NCBI GenBank assembly: GCA_903906315.1
Contig: CAIVJW010000213.1
Location: 1 to 34,682 of the forward strand
DNA length: 34,682 nucleotides
Source of the DNA: an uncultured delta proteobacterium
GTDB lineage: Bacteria; Myxococcota_A; Polyangia; Polyangiales; Polyangiaceae
Reading direction: 5' to 3'
Shown here: one piece after another, positions 26,938 through 34,557 of the stretch
Numbering within the stretch: position 1 is the first letter of the stretch
Layout: every line of letters begins with the position of its first letter
Notes under the pieces: model-generated
Databases searched by the model: none
What the model was told of the DNA's origin: nothing
The model's input: only the letters and a program-made list of their open reading frames with translations
Program-made: the position numbers and the translations under genes

Positions 26938-27692
26938 CCGGCGAGGGCCTCGCCCTCCTCTTCTTGCACGCCTTCCCGCTCGGCCTCGCGATGTGGGACG
27001 GTCAGGCGGCCTCGCTCGCCGACGCCGCGCGCGTGGTGCGCTTCGACGCACGCGGCTTCGGCGGGTCGACCCGGGTCGACGGCCCGCTCACGATGGACCG
27101 CATCGCGGACGACGCGGCCGCCCTGCTCGACCACCTGCGCATCGACCGCGCCGTCGTCGCGGGCTGCTCCATGGGCGGCTACGCGGCCTTCGCGATGGTT
27201 CGCCGCCACCCGGGCCGCGTGCGCGCGCTCGTCCTCGGCGACACGCGCGCCGGGGCCGACTCGCCCGAAGCCCGGGCAGGCCGGGCCGCGCTTGCCGAGC
27301 GCGTCCTCGCCGGCGGCGCGACCGTCGCGAGCGACGCCTTCCTGCCGAAGCTCCTCGGCGCGACGACGCAGCGCGATCGGCCCGAATTGGCCGTCCGCGT
27401 GCGCTCGTTGATCCTCCGCAACGCCCCGCAGGGCATCGCGAGCGCGCTCGACGGCCTCGGCGCGCGCGCCGACTCGACGCCGACGCTCGCCGACATCCGC
27501 GTGCCCACGCTCGTCGTGTGCGGCGAGGAGGACACCCTCACGCCGCCGTCCGAGGCCGAGGCGATGGCGCGCGCGATCGCGGGCGCCGAGCTCGCGATCC
27601 TCCCCGGCGCGGGCCACCTCGCGAGCCTCGAGAACCCCGCGGGCTACGACCTGGCCCTGCGCGCCTTCCTCGCGCGCGTCGCCGCGAGCTGA
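26892..27692 (+). CDS. alpha/beta hydrolase
   Basis: This 266-residue cytoplasmic enzyme has the full catalytic triad: Ser93 in the nucleophile elbow GCSMGGYAA, Asp214 in VCGEEDTLTPP and His242 in LPGAGHLASLENP. The oxyanion region is FLHAFPLGLAMWDGQ, followed by FDARGFGGS. The closest common relatives are 3-oxoadipate enol-lactonase-like and haloperoxidase-like hydrolases, but the substrate cannot be assigned and there are no aromatic-degradation genes nearby. The GTG at 26892 has AAGGA about eight bases upstream and lies inside the end of the preceding gene, so the two are probably an operon. It converges on the minus-strand gene at 27718 with a 25-base gap. Confidence 0.88.
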   Translation: MQHLRIDDAEVRYDVTGEGLALLFLHAFPLGLAMWDGQAASLADAARVVRFDARGFGGSTRVDGPLTMDRIADDAAALLDHLRIDRAVVAGCSMGGYAAFAMVRRHPGRVRALVLGDTRAGADSPEARAGRAALAERVLAGGATVASDAFLPKLLGATTQRDRPELAVRVRSLILRNAPQGIASALDGLGARADSTPTLADIRVPTLVVCGEEDTLTPPSEAEAMARAIAGAELAILPGAGHLASLENPAGYDLALRAFLARVAAS

Positions 27693-27717
27693 CGCAAGGC
27701 GGACGCGAGCCGCGCGC

Positions 27718-28380
27718 CTACGAAGCGCGCACGTCGACCACGGCCGTCCAGTCGTTGCGCCCGTCCGCGTCGACGAAGCGCAGCCGCAGGCGCTCGCCGG
27801 GCGACGAGCCGGCCACGTCGACAACGGCGACGCCCGCGCCCACCCAGTCGTCCCCGCGCACGAGGTCGGCGAGGTGGCACCCGCCGAAGATCAGGCGCGC
27901 GGGGCCCGCGGTCGGCGACGCGGAGGCCGCCGTGCCGAGCTCGACGAGCCCGCGCGGCTCGGGCACCTGCGCGTCGATGAACCACGCCGAGAGCGCGCCC
28001 GGGTCGGCGAGCGCGGCGTACACCGCGGCCACGCCGTCGCCCGCGTCGCGCTCGATGGCCGCCGCGACCACGACGACGCGGCCCCGGTCCCGGATGCGCG
28101 CGCGCAGGCGGATCGACGCGCCCGCGGGCGCCGGGCTCACGACCGGGTACGCCCCCTCCACGGCGAAGGGGACCGCGGCGCGCCCGATCACGCGCGACTC
28201 CAGCTCGTCGACGAGCAGCGCCCCGATCACGATCACGGGCTCGGGCCGGCCCCGAAAGAGGCCGTCGTGGCCGCGCGCGAGCTCGAGCGTCGTGAGGGAG
28301 ACCGTCACCGTGCGCCGCGTGCCGGGCGCCGGCCCGGACGCCGGGGCCCTCGGCTTCCTCTTCGCCACGCGCCCGCTCAC
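27718..28380 (-). CDS. protein of unknown function, coupled to mtfA
   Basis: I do not recognise this 220-residue protein. It begins with a very basic segment (VAKRKPRAPA), has no signal peptide or membrane helix, and consists mainly of predicted strands, for example RTVTVSLTTLELARG, EPVIVIGALLVDE, ASIRLRARIRDRGRVVVV and a closing DWTAVVDVR. That composition suggests a beta-sandwich. The GTG start overlaps the stop of mtfA as GTGA, which fixes the start and implies coupled expression, so a link with the MtfA peptidase is reasonable but unproven. Codon usage is like its neighbours. Confidence 0.7.
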   Translation of the reverse strand: MSGRVAKRKPRAPASGPAPGTRRTVTVSLTTLELARGHDGLFRGRPEPVIVIGALLVDELESRVIGRAAVPFAVEGAYPVVSPAPAGASIRLRARIRDRGRVVVVAAAIERDAGDGVAAVYAALADPGALSAWFIDAQVPEPRGLVELGTAASASPTAGPARLIFGGCHLADLVRGDDWVGAGVAVVDVAGSSPGERLRLRFVDADGRNDWTAVVDVRAS

Positions 28381-29150
28381 GCCTCGACGGGGCCGGCCGG
28401 GTCCTGCGCGTAGTACGCCGCGAGCTCCGCGTAGAGCTCCGGGTGGCGCGCGCGCAGCGCCCGCGGCTTCTCGAAGAACGCCTCGGTCGCGACCGCGAAG
28501 AACTCCGCGGGGTTCGTGGCGCCGTACCGGTCGATCACGGTCCGCCGCCCGCGCCCGTCCGCGTCGACGAGCCCTGCGTAGGCCGCGCCGAGCACGCGCG
28601 CCCAGGCGCCGTAGCGAAGGAAGGGCAGCTCGGGCGTGCCATCGGACGCGCCGTCCTCCTGGTCGAGCTGGTGGGCGAACTCGTGCAGCACCACGTTCTG
28701 CCCGTCGCCCGGGTCGGCCGCGCCCGCGATCACCGCGTCCCACGCCAGCACGACGGTGCCCGCGCCCCACGACTCGCCGAGCCGCACCTCGTGGCCCAGG
28801 ACGACGACGCCGCCCTCCCCCACGCGCGACACCTTCGCGACGTAGGCGCGCGGGTAGATCACGATCGTGACGAGCTCCGGATACGGCTCGCCCTCGCAGC
28901 GGCCGATCACGAGCAGGCACGCCTGCGCGGCGATCGTGACGCGCATGGCGTCCGTGACCTCGAGCCCACCGGCGCCCTCGAAGCGCTTCGCGGCGAGGAA
29001 GACGTTGACGAGCCCCTCGAGCTCGGCGCGCGCCTCGGGCGAGAGCGCGGCGACCTGCGGGACGCTCCTCGCGAGGATCGCGCGGTGAGGATCGGGGAAG
29101 GGCGCGTCGCGCTCGGCGGACCACCGCAGCCGGTCGAGGAAGCCCAGCAT
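28377..29150 (-). CDS. mtfA: zinc-dependent peptidase of the MtfA family
   Basis: The 257-residue protein has the zinc-binding HExxH motif as HEFAH (His156, Glu157, His160) in VVLHEFAHQLDQEDG. The usual third-ligand region NPAEFFAVATEAFFEKP follows. In Escherichia coli MtfA is a cytoplasmic aminopeptidase that binds the repressor Mlc and so affects glucose uptake; whether an Mlc-like partner exists here is unknown. Length and the N-terminal pattern (LGFLDRLRW and a long helical region before the zinc site) fit the family. The ATG at 29150 has no Shine-Dalgarno sequence; a TAGCCT hexamer ends nine bases upstream. The next gene is coupled through GTGA. Confidence 0.9.
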   Translation of the reverse strand: MLGFLDRLRWSAERDAPFPDPHRAILARSVPQVAALSPEARAELEGLVNVFLAAKRFEGAGGLEVTDAMRVTIAAQACLLVIGRCEGEPYPELVTIVIYPRAYVAKVSRVGEGGVVVLGHEVRLGESWGAGTVVLAWDAVIAGAADPGDGQNVVLHEFAHQLDQEDGASDGTPELPFLRYGAWARVLGAAYAGLVDADGRGRRTVIDRYGATNPAEFFAVATEAFFEKPRALRARHPELYAELAAYYAQDPAGPVEA

Positions 29151-29159
29151 GGTCGGGCG

Positions 29160-29165
29160 AGGCTA
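29160..29165 (-). promoter_or_regulatory. candidate -10 element (TAGCCT) of mtfA
   Basis: On the minus strand TAGCCT, preceded by GTGC, ends nine bases before the mtfA ATG. No Shine-Dalgarno sequence intervenes. The element lies in the 29-base gap between mtfA and the upstream gene's stop, so mtfA may have its own promoter. Confidence 0.4.
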
Positions 29166-29179
29166 GCACCGCGCCGGCG

Positions 29180-30253
29180 TCACTTGGTCGGCGTCACGCC
29201 CTTCGAGATCGGCCCCGCCTTCCGCTTGGCGGGCGGCGGCGGCGGCCTCCACACCGGCACCCCGTCGGCCGCGGGCTTCGCGAGGTCCTCGCGCGACATC
29301 CTCGGGTCGGCGCAGCAGCGGAACGAGATGAAGTAGTAGGTGAACTCGGGCGGGTGGCTGAAGGTGATCGGCCGGCAGGCGTTGCGCACGTGGCCCCACG
29401 CGCCGCCCTTGAGCCCGGCGAACTTCGACCGCCCGCGGTCCTTCTCGCTGATGACCCACTCGTCGAGGTTGCCCGTGAGGTCGTGCACGCCGAAGCCGGA
29501 GACGCAGCCGGCCTTCGCGCCGCTCGGCACGCTCTGGTCGAGGCGCGCGAGCTCGGCGTTCTGCAGCCCGGGCCGCGACGAGTAGACGCCCTTCAGGCGC
29601 GGCTCGATCCAGGGGTTGTCGAGGTTGCAGGCGACGGGGTCGCGCTTCCTGCCCGCGGGGAACGGGAGCTTCTCGGGCCCCTCGCACGCGGCCACCCACT
29701 CGCTCTCGTAGCAGAGGCGCTTGCCCTCGGCCTCGCACGCGGCCTCGCCGTCGTACCAGTCGACCATCACGGGCGGGTGCGCGCCGGCCTGGTTGGGGTA
29801 CTCGTACTCGTCGATGCAGTAGCGCTGCCGGCGCTCGGGCGAGGCGCACCGCTGGCCGGGCGCGAACTCGTGGCAGAGCGTGATGTGGTTCGACTTCGAG
29901 TACTCGCTCTTGAGGCAGCGCTGCTCGACCTCCGCGCAGTACGTCGTGTCGACGTAGCGCATGCCGGCCGGGCACGGCCCCTCGGCTTTCGGGGCGTCGG
30001 CCGCGGGCGGCGCGCCGGCGTCGGGCGCGCTCGCGTGCGCGGCGGCAGGCGCAGAGCTTGCGGGGCTCGCGGCCGAAACTGAGGCGGATCGATCGGTCCC
30101 CGCGTCGGCGGCGAGACTCGGGACTGGACGCGCCGGCTCGATCGGAGCAGACGAGGCGCACGCCGCGCAGGCGAGCGTGATCGCGAGGCCCGCGGGGGCG
30201 GTCGAGAGACCTTTCCCCGGGGCTGTAGTGCTAGGAGGGCGCTCGGTCGTCAT
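29180..30253 (-). CDS. SUMF1/FGE-type lipoprotein
   Basis: The 357-residue protein has an N-terminal hydrophobic stretch ([14 protein letters not shown]) ending in cysteines that could be lipidated, then an Ala/Ser/Pro spacer to about residue 90. The SUMF1-like domain contains [45 protein letters not shown] and [13 protein letters not shown], and ends in ISFRCC. These motifs give the fold clearly. The second active-site cysteine of true formylglycine-generating enzymes is not evident, so it may be a non-catalytic surface protein. The only canonical start is the ATG at 30253, whose first two bases pair with the start codon of sucC on the other strand; no Shine-Dalgarno sequence is visible. A Pro-rich basic tail follows the domain. 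Confidence 0.78.
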   Translation of the reverse strand: MTTERPPSTTAPGKGLSTAPAGLAITLACAACASSAPIEPARPVPSLAADAGTDRSASVSAASPASSAPAAAHASAPDAGAPPAADAPKAEGPCPAGMRYVDTTYCAEVEQRCLKSEYSKSNHITLCHEFAPGQRCASPERRQRYCIDEYEYPNQAGAHPPVMVDWYDGEAACEAEGKRLCYESEWVAACEGPEKLPFPAGRKRDPVACNLDNPWIEPRLKGVYSSRPGLQNAELARLDQSVPSGAKAGCVSGFGVHDLTGNLDEWVISEKDRGRSKFAGLKGGAWGHVRNACRPITFSHPPEFTYYFISFRCCADPRMSREDLAKPAADGVPVWRPPPPPAKRKAGPISKGVTPTK

Positions 30254-31439
30254 GAAGATCCACGAATACCAAGCGAAGCAAATCTTCGCACGCTACGGAA
30301 TCCCCGTCCCCAAGGGGCAGCCCGCGTTCTCGGTCGCCGAAGTCGGGCCGATCGCCGAGCGCCTCATCGCCGAGACGGGCAACCCCGTGGTTGTCGTCAA
30401 GGCCCAGATCCACGCCGGAGGCCGCGGGAAAGGCGGCGGCGTGAAGGTCGCGAAGGGCGGAGCCGCCGAGGCCACCGCGATCGCCGACAAGATGCTCGGC
30501 ATGCAGCTCGTCACGAAGCAGACGGGCCCGGCCGGGCAGAAGGTCCGGCGGCTCTACGTCGAGCAGGGCCTCGACATCGCGCGCGAGCTCTACCTCGCGG
30601 CGCTCATCGACCGCGACACGCGCCGCATCGCCATCATCGCCTCGACCGAGGGCGGCATGGACATCGAGCAGGTCGCGCACGACACGCCGGAGAAGATCCT
30701 CACGGTGAGCGTCGACCCGGTCCTCGGCCTCGCGCAGTTCCAGGTCCGTCAGCTCGCGTTCGCGCTCGGCATCACGGGCAAGGACTCGATGAAGGCCTTC
30801 GCCAAGGCGCTCGACGGCATCTACAAGGCCTTCGTCGCCGAGGACTGCTCGCTGCTGGAGATCAACCCGCTCGTCGTGACGAAGACGGGCGAGGTCGTCG
30901 CGCTCGACGCGAAGGTCACGTTCGACGACAACGCCGACGTCCGCCACAAGGAGTGGGCCGAGCTGCGCGACACGGACGAAGAGGATCCGGTCGAGCTCGA
31001 GGCCAAGAAGCACGGCCTGTCGTACGTGTCGCTCGACGGCGACATCGGCTGCCTGGTGAACGGCGCCGGGCTCGCCATGGCGACGATGGACATCATCCTG
31101 CAGCACGGCGGAAGCCCCGCGAACTTCCTCGACGTCGGCGGCGGCGCGACGAAGGAGCAGGTCACTCAGGCGTTCCGCATGATCCTGCGGAGTGACAAGG
31201 TGAAGGGCATCTTCGTCAACATCTTCGGCGGCATCATGCGCTGCGACGTCGTCGCGGCCGGCGTGGTCGCGGCCGCGAAGGAGCTCGGGCTCAAGGTGCC
31301 GCTGGTCGTGCGGCTCGAGGGCACGAACGTCGATCTCGGCCGGAAGATCCTGGACGAGAGCGGCATCGCCATCCAGTCGGCGAGCAGCATGGGCGACGGC
31401 GCCGCGAAGATCGTCGCGGCCACCCGCAAGTCGGCCTGA
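30252..31439 (+). CDS. sucC: succinate-CoA ligase, beta subunit
   Basis: The 395-residue product is a complete SucC. With SucD it interconverts succinyl-CoA and succinate with formation of a nucleoside triphosphate, a step of the citric acid cycle. The N-terminus [16 protein letters not shown] is the family signature and fixes the ATG at 30252. The ATP-grasp region shows [17 protein letters not shown] and [11 protein letters not shown], and the C-terminal CoA-ligase-like domain has [12 protein letters not shown] and IFGGIMRCD. Whether ATP or GTP is preferred cannot be read from sequence by eye. GGAGG lies about 13 bases upstream, rather far for a ribosome site. sucD follows 11 bases after the stop. 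Confidence 0.97.
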   Translation: MKIHEYQAKQIFARYGIPVPKGQPAFSVAEVGPIAERLIAETGNPVVVVKAQIHAGGRGKGGGVKVAKGGAAEATAIADKMLGMQLVTKQTGPAGQKVRRLYVEQGLDIARELYLAALIDRDTRRIAIIASTEGGMDIEQVAHDTPEKILTVSVDPVLGLAQFQVRQLAFALGITGKDSMKAFAKALDGIYKAFVAEDCSLLEINPLVVTKTGEVVALDAKVTFDDNADVRHKEWAELRDTDEEDPVELEAKKHGLSYVSLDGDIGCLVNGAGLAMATMDIILQHGGSPANFLDVGGGATKEQVTQAFRMILRSDKVKGIFVNIFGGIMRCDVVAAGVVAAAKELGLKVPLVVRLEGTNVDLGRKILDESGIAIQSASSMGDGAAKIVAATRKSA

Positions 31440-31450
31440 GAGGAAAGACC

Positions 31451-32326
31451 ATGAGCATCCTCGTCAACAAAGACACCCGGGTCGTATTCCAAGGCATCAC
31501 GGGTGAATACGGCTCGCTCCACGCGAAGGCCTGCCTCGCGTACGGCACCAAGATCGTCGCCGGCGTCACGCCGGGTCGCGGCGGCCAGAAGTTCGAGGAC
31601 AAGGTCCCCGTCTTCAACACCGTCGCCGAGGCCGTGAAGGCCGAGGGCGCCGACGTCTCGTGCATCTTCGTCCCGCCCGTCGGCGCCGCCGACGCGATCT
31701 GCGAGGCCGTCGACGCGGGCGTGAAGCTCGTCATCTGCATCACCGAGGGCATTCCGGTGCTCGACATGGTGAAGGCCCGCCGATACATCGAGAACAAGGA
31801 CGTCCGGCTGATTGGGCCGAACTGCCCCGGCGTCATCACCCCGGACGAGTGCAAGATCGGCATCATGCCGGGCGCCATCCACAAGAAGGGCCCGATTGGC
31901 GTGCTCTCGCGATCCGGCACGCTGACCTACGAGGCCGTCGGCCAGCTGTCGGCACTCGGCATCGGGCAGTCGACGTGCATCGGCCTCGGCGGCGACCCCG
32001 TCGCGGGCATGGACTTCATCGACGTCCTCGACCTCTTCAACAAGGACCCGGAGACCGAGGCCGTCATCATGATCGGCGAGATCGGCGGCAACGCCGAGCA
32101 GCGCGCGGCAGCCTGGATCAAGGCGAACATGAAGAAGCCGGTCGTCGGCTTCATCGCGGGCCGCGCGGCGCCTCCGGGCAAGCGCATGGGCCACGCGGGC
32201 GCCATCATCGCGGGCGGCAAGGGCACGGCGGCCGAGAAGATCGCCGCGCTCGAAGAGGCCGGCGTGAAGGTCGCGCCGACTCCGGCGGACATGGGCACGA
32301 CGCTCGTCGCGGCCTGGAAGAGGTAG
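31451..32326 (+). CDS. sucD: succinate-CoA ligase, alpha subunit
   Basis: The 291-residue SucD carries the CoA-binding Rossmann domain ([16 protein letters not shown], then TPGRGG) and the active-site histidine that is phosphorylated during catalysis, His248 in [17 protein letters not shown]. Length and motifs are those of the family throughout ([31 protein letters not shown]). A clear ribosome site GAGGAAAG lies about four bases before the ATG. The gene is co-transcribed with sucC, and a strong hairpin ends the operon 22 bases after the stop. Confidence 0.97.
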   Translation: MSILVNKDTRVVFQGITGEYGSLHAKACLAYGTKIVAGVTPGRGGQKFEDKVPVFNTVAEAVKAEGADVSCIFVPPVGAADAICEAVDAGVKLVICITEGIPVLDMVKARRYIENKDVRLIGPNCPGVITPDECKIGIMPGAIHKKGPIGVLSRSGTLTYEAVGQLSALGIGQSTCIGLGGDPVAGMDFIDVLDLFNKDPETEAVIMIGEIGGNAEQRAAAWIKANMKKPVVGFIAGRAAPPGKRMGHAGAIIAGGKGTAAEKIAALEEAGVKVAPTPADMGTTLVAAWKR

Positions 32327-32347
32327 TCAGTCCACGACTGGCATGCA

Positions 32348-32383
32348 CGCGGCCGCGCTTCCCGAGAGGGGGGCGCGGCCGCG
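32348..32383 (+). terminator. intrinsic terminator of sucCD
   Basis: A 16-bp stem forms from CGCGGCCGCGC and its exact complement, extended inward by two G-T pairs and three C-G pairs, and closed by a GAGA tetraloop of the stable GNRA class. The sequence CGGCTTTCG follows, so the T-tract is short, as is common at this base composition. It starts 22 bases after the sucD stop. Confidence 0.75.
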
Positions 32384-32449
32384 CGGCTTTCGAAGGCAGG
32401 GGCGGCGGCGGCCGCAGCCGGGCGCGGCGGACCGACTGCGGCGGCGTGC

Positions 32450-32455
32450 TACGGT
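32450..32455 (+). promoter_or_regulatory. candidate -10 element (TACGGT) of the small ORF at 32462
   Basis: TACGGT, preceded by GC, ends six bases before the ATG at 32462. There is no Shine-Dalgarno sequence. The spacing fits a leaderless transcript. Confidence 0.4.
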
Positions 32456-32461
32456 CCCGGG

Positions 32462-32656
32462 ATGACCACGCGCAACCTCGCCGACCCCAACTTCGAGCCG
32501 ACGGACGAGGACTTCCGCGACCTCCTGCACGCTGCCGGGACCGACGCGCGCGAGGCGCATGTTGCCGCGGAGTCCCTCGTCCGCGAGCGGATCCGGGCGC
32601 TGCGCGCCGCGGCGACGCAGACCGCGACGGGCCAGCTCGGCGCCAGCCGCTCGTGA
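32462..32656 (+). CDS. small protein, possible antitoxin partner of a zeta-like kinase
   Basis: The 64-residue product is acidic in its first half (LADPNFEPTDEDFRDLLHAAG) and mostly helical, with an Ala-rich C-terminus. It has no signal or membrane segment. Its stop overlaps the GTG start of the zeta-toxin-like gene (GTGA), the layout of many type II toxin-antitoxin operons, and that position is the main reason for the suggestion. I do not recognise it as the epsilon antitoxin or any other named family. Since the downstream gene is broken, the small protein may no longer have a partner. Its frame is intact. Confidence 0.55.
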   Translation: MTTRNLADPNFEPTDEDFRDLLHAAGTDAREAHVAAESLVRERIRALRAAATQTATGQLGASRS

Positions 32657-32920
32657 AGCCGGTCCTCGTCGTCCTCGCGGGCCCGAACGGCGCCGGCAAG
32701 ACGACGGTGGACGGCGCGTCTGCGGCGCGACACCTGGAGCGTGGGCGTCGAGTACATCAACCCGGACGACATCGCCCGGGACCGGTTCGGCGACTGGAGC
32801 TCGCCCTCCGCGGTGCGGCAAGCCGCCGTCTGGGCCGAGGCGCAACGGGAGGAGCTTCTGGCGGCGCGCGCAGGCATCGCGTTCGAGAGACGCACGTGCT
32901 CGCTGAACGCCGCGCCCGCC
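32653..32920 (+). pseudogene. zeta-toxin/P-loop kinase-like gene, frameshifted and cut off
   Basis: The GTG start gives VKPVLVVLAGPNGAGKTT, with a perfect Walker A motif at residues 10-18. That frame then turns into Arg-rich nonsense. From about 32740 the homology continues one frame over: GVEYINPDDIARDRFGDW, then SAVRQAAVWAEAQREELL and AGIAFERR, matching the order of zeta-toxin family proteins (NADEIAR-type segment, then a FET-type segment). A one-base insertion (or equivalent) between about 32703 and 32725 explains the switch. The homology stops near 32905-32920, where the 3' end of a minus-strand thioredoxin-like gene begins. Only about 90 of the ~190 residues of a zeta domain remain. Active enzymes phosphorylate UDP-sugars or related targets; this one should be dead unless the frameshift is a sequencing error, and even then it is truncated. 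Confidence 0.7.
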
Positions 32921-32923
32921 CTC

Positions 32924-33286
32924 CTACGGCACGTGCGCGACCACGTCCTCCGCGGTCGCCCCCGGCGGCGCGGCCCAGCGCACCTCGCCGTCCTGGCCAA
33001 TCACGAACGTCGCCGGCACCGTCGCCACCCCCGTCGCGCCCTTCAGCGTGCCGGCCTTGTCGACCAGGAACCGCTCGCGCACTCCCCAGCCATCGAGCAC
33101 CTTGCGCGCGTCGTCGGTCGACTCCCCCTCTCGCAAGGCAGCCAGTAGCACGAGCTTGCCCCCGCGCGACTCGAGGTCTGCCTTGCGGGCGACGAGGGCG
33201 GGGAGGCTCCGCTTGCAGGGCTCGCAGTCGGTGGCCCAGGCGTCGACCACGGTCACCTTCGCGGAGGACGCGGGGACATGGCGAAG
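32924..33286 (-). pseudogene. TlpA/thioredoxin-like gene lacking its 5' part
   Basis: The minus strand encodes about 120 residues of a thioredoxin-fold domain of the TlpA type. KVTVVDAWAT is followed by the redox motif CEPC (Cys-Glu-Pro-Cys), KRSLPALVARK, RERFLVDKAG, VATVPATFVIGQDGEVRW (with the usual cis-Pro) and a natural-looking end EDVVAHVP. There is no start codon, signal peptide or N-terminal region: upstream the homology stops at about HVPASS, where a SUMF1-like gene begins in another frame. TlpA-like proteins keep cysteines reduced in the periplasm. This copy is probably not expressed as a working protein. Confidence 0.72.
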
Positions 33287-34419
33287 GCGCAGTACGCCGT
33301 CGCCTGGTTCCAGTCGACGCAGTTGATCGGGTGGTTGCCGCGGTCGGGCTTGTCCCAGTTGCACGAGGACTCGCTCGTCAGCCCTTCGTCCGTGCACCGG
33401 CCCGCGCCGACGCACGCCCGGTAGGCCGCGACCGTCACCTCCGTGAGGTCGATCTCGAACGCGCCCACCGTGACCCGGTGCGCGGGCGCGGCGGAAGCCC
33501 AGTCGGGTAGGTCATTCGCGCCCATCAGAAAGCTGCCGCCGGAGATGCTCACCATGCCGCCGCTCGCCGGCGAGGGCGCGCGCGGGCGCGGCGGCTCGAC
33601 GGCGGCGGGAGCCGGGGCGGGCACTGGCGCGGGACGTGGCGCCTCCACGACGGGCTCCGGCCTCGGCGGCGCCGGCGCTTCGGCCTGCCGCCTCTCCGGC
33701 AGCTTCGGCTCGATCTTCATCAGCTCGATCTTCAGCGGCGCGCTGCACTGCGGGCTCGCCTGCCCGGTCCGGTTCGCCGCCACGCACGCCTCGAGGCTCC
33801 CGTCGCCGTCGTGGCGCTGGATCCCCTGCGCGAGGTGCGTCCCCGCCCCGATCCCGAACAGGACCGCGCTCGCGTCGATGGCCTCGCGACTCCCTCGGTG
33901 GATCGCGAAGCCGCCGACCGTGATGCTCTTGACCACGTAGTTCGCCTTGGCGCACTCGCGCCCTCGGAGGGCGCCAATCGTCGCGTCCGGCGGCAGGAGC
34001 CTCGTCCCCACCATCAGCACGTCCTTCTTCAGCGCGTCGCCCTCGTGCAGGCCCGCGCCGAGGCGCGCCGCGCCGAGCGGGAGCTGCGCCCAGAGGTCGC
34101 CCGCGCGATAGGCCGTCTTGTGGTCCTCGCTCGAATAGGCCTTGTATTGGTACTTGCCCTCGGCGAAGCAATCGAGCAGCTCCAGCTCCACGAGGCAGCG
34201 GTGCTCCGTGAAGCGCACCGCGACGATGCCCGAGTCGGCCACCTGATCGAGCTTCGCGCGCTGGGTCGGCGCCAGGCCGAGGACGTCGCGCCCCGTGTCC
34301 AGGCACGTGAGCGTGTTGCGCTCGCCGTCGCCGAGGTCCCACGGCTTGAGCTGGGGGCCGCCGCAGGAGGTCGTGACGGCGAGGAGGGAGGCGAGGCCGA
34401 CGGAGAGGCGGGACAGCAC
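33253..34419 (-). pseudogene. SUMF1-type lipoprotein gene lacking its 3' part
   Basis: A GTG at 34419 gives a lipoprotein signal (RLSVGLASLLAVTTSC, Cys19). About 260 residues of a myxobacterial-type extracytoplasmic region follow (LKPWDLGDGERN, RCLVELELLDCF, a Pro/Ala-rich linker). A SUMF1 domain then begins with MVSISGGSFLMGANDLPDW, EIDLTEVTVAAYRAC and HPINCVDWNQATAYCAFA. At that point, where KRLPTEEEWE-like sequence should follow, homology ends. Nine unrelated residues (MSPRPPRR after the Ala) lead to a stop at 33253, while the adjacent TlpA-like sequence starts in a different frame. The 388-residue product lacks about two thirds of the SUMF1 domain. It might still be made and exported, but the domain cannot fold normally. 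Confidence 0.72.
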
Positions 34420-34430
34420 GGTGACACGAG

Positions 34431-34436
34431 AGGCTA
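34431..34436 (-). promoter_or_regulatory. candidate -10 element (TAGCCT) of the truncated SUMF1 gene
   Basis: On the minus strand TAGCCT, preceded by GGC, ends 11 bases before the GTG at 34419. No Shine-Dalgarno sequence is present. The element supports that start choice. Confidence 0.38.
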
Positions 34437-34544
34437 GCCGAGGGGGCACGGGCAAGAGAAGCGGCGCACGGGCGCGGCGACCGCGCGACCGGTCCGCCCC
34501 GTCGATTCCACGCAACCGCGCCGTGCCTCGCGTCGACATCCCGG

Positions 34545-34550
34545 TACCAT
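34545..34550 (+). promoter_or_regulatory. candidate -10 element (TACCAT) of the right-edge gene
   Basis: TACCAT ends seven bases before the ATG at 34558. It overlaps an earlier in-frame ATG at 34549. If the hexamer is a -10 element, the later ATG is the true start. Confidence 0.35.
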
Positions 34551-34557
34551 GTCGTCC

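Noticed and set aside
32653-33510. Reading the zeta-like gene as a long protein in its starting frame
   Set aside because: After the Walker A segment the frame yields Pro/Arg-rich sequence without homology, while the zeta-like homology continues in the next frame.
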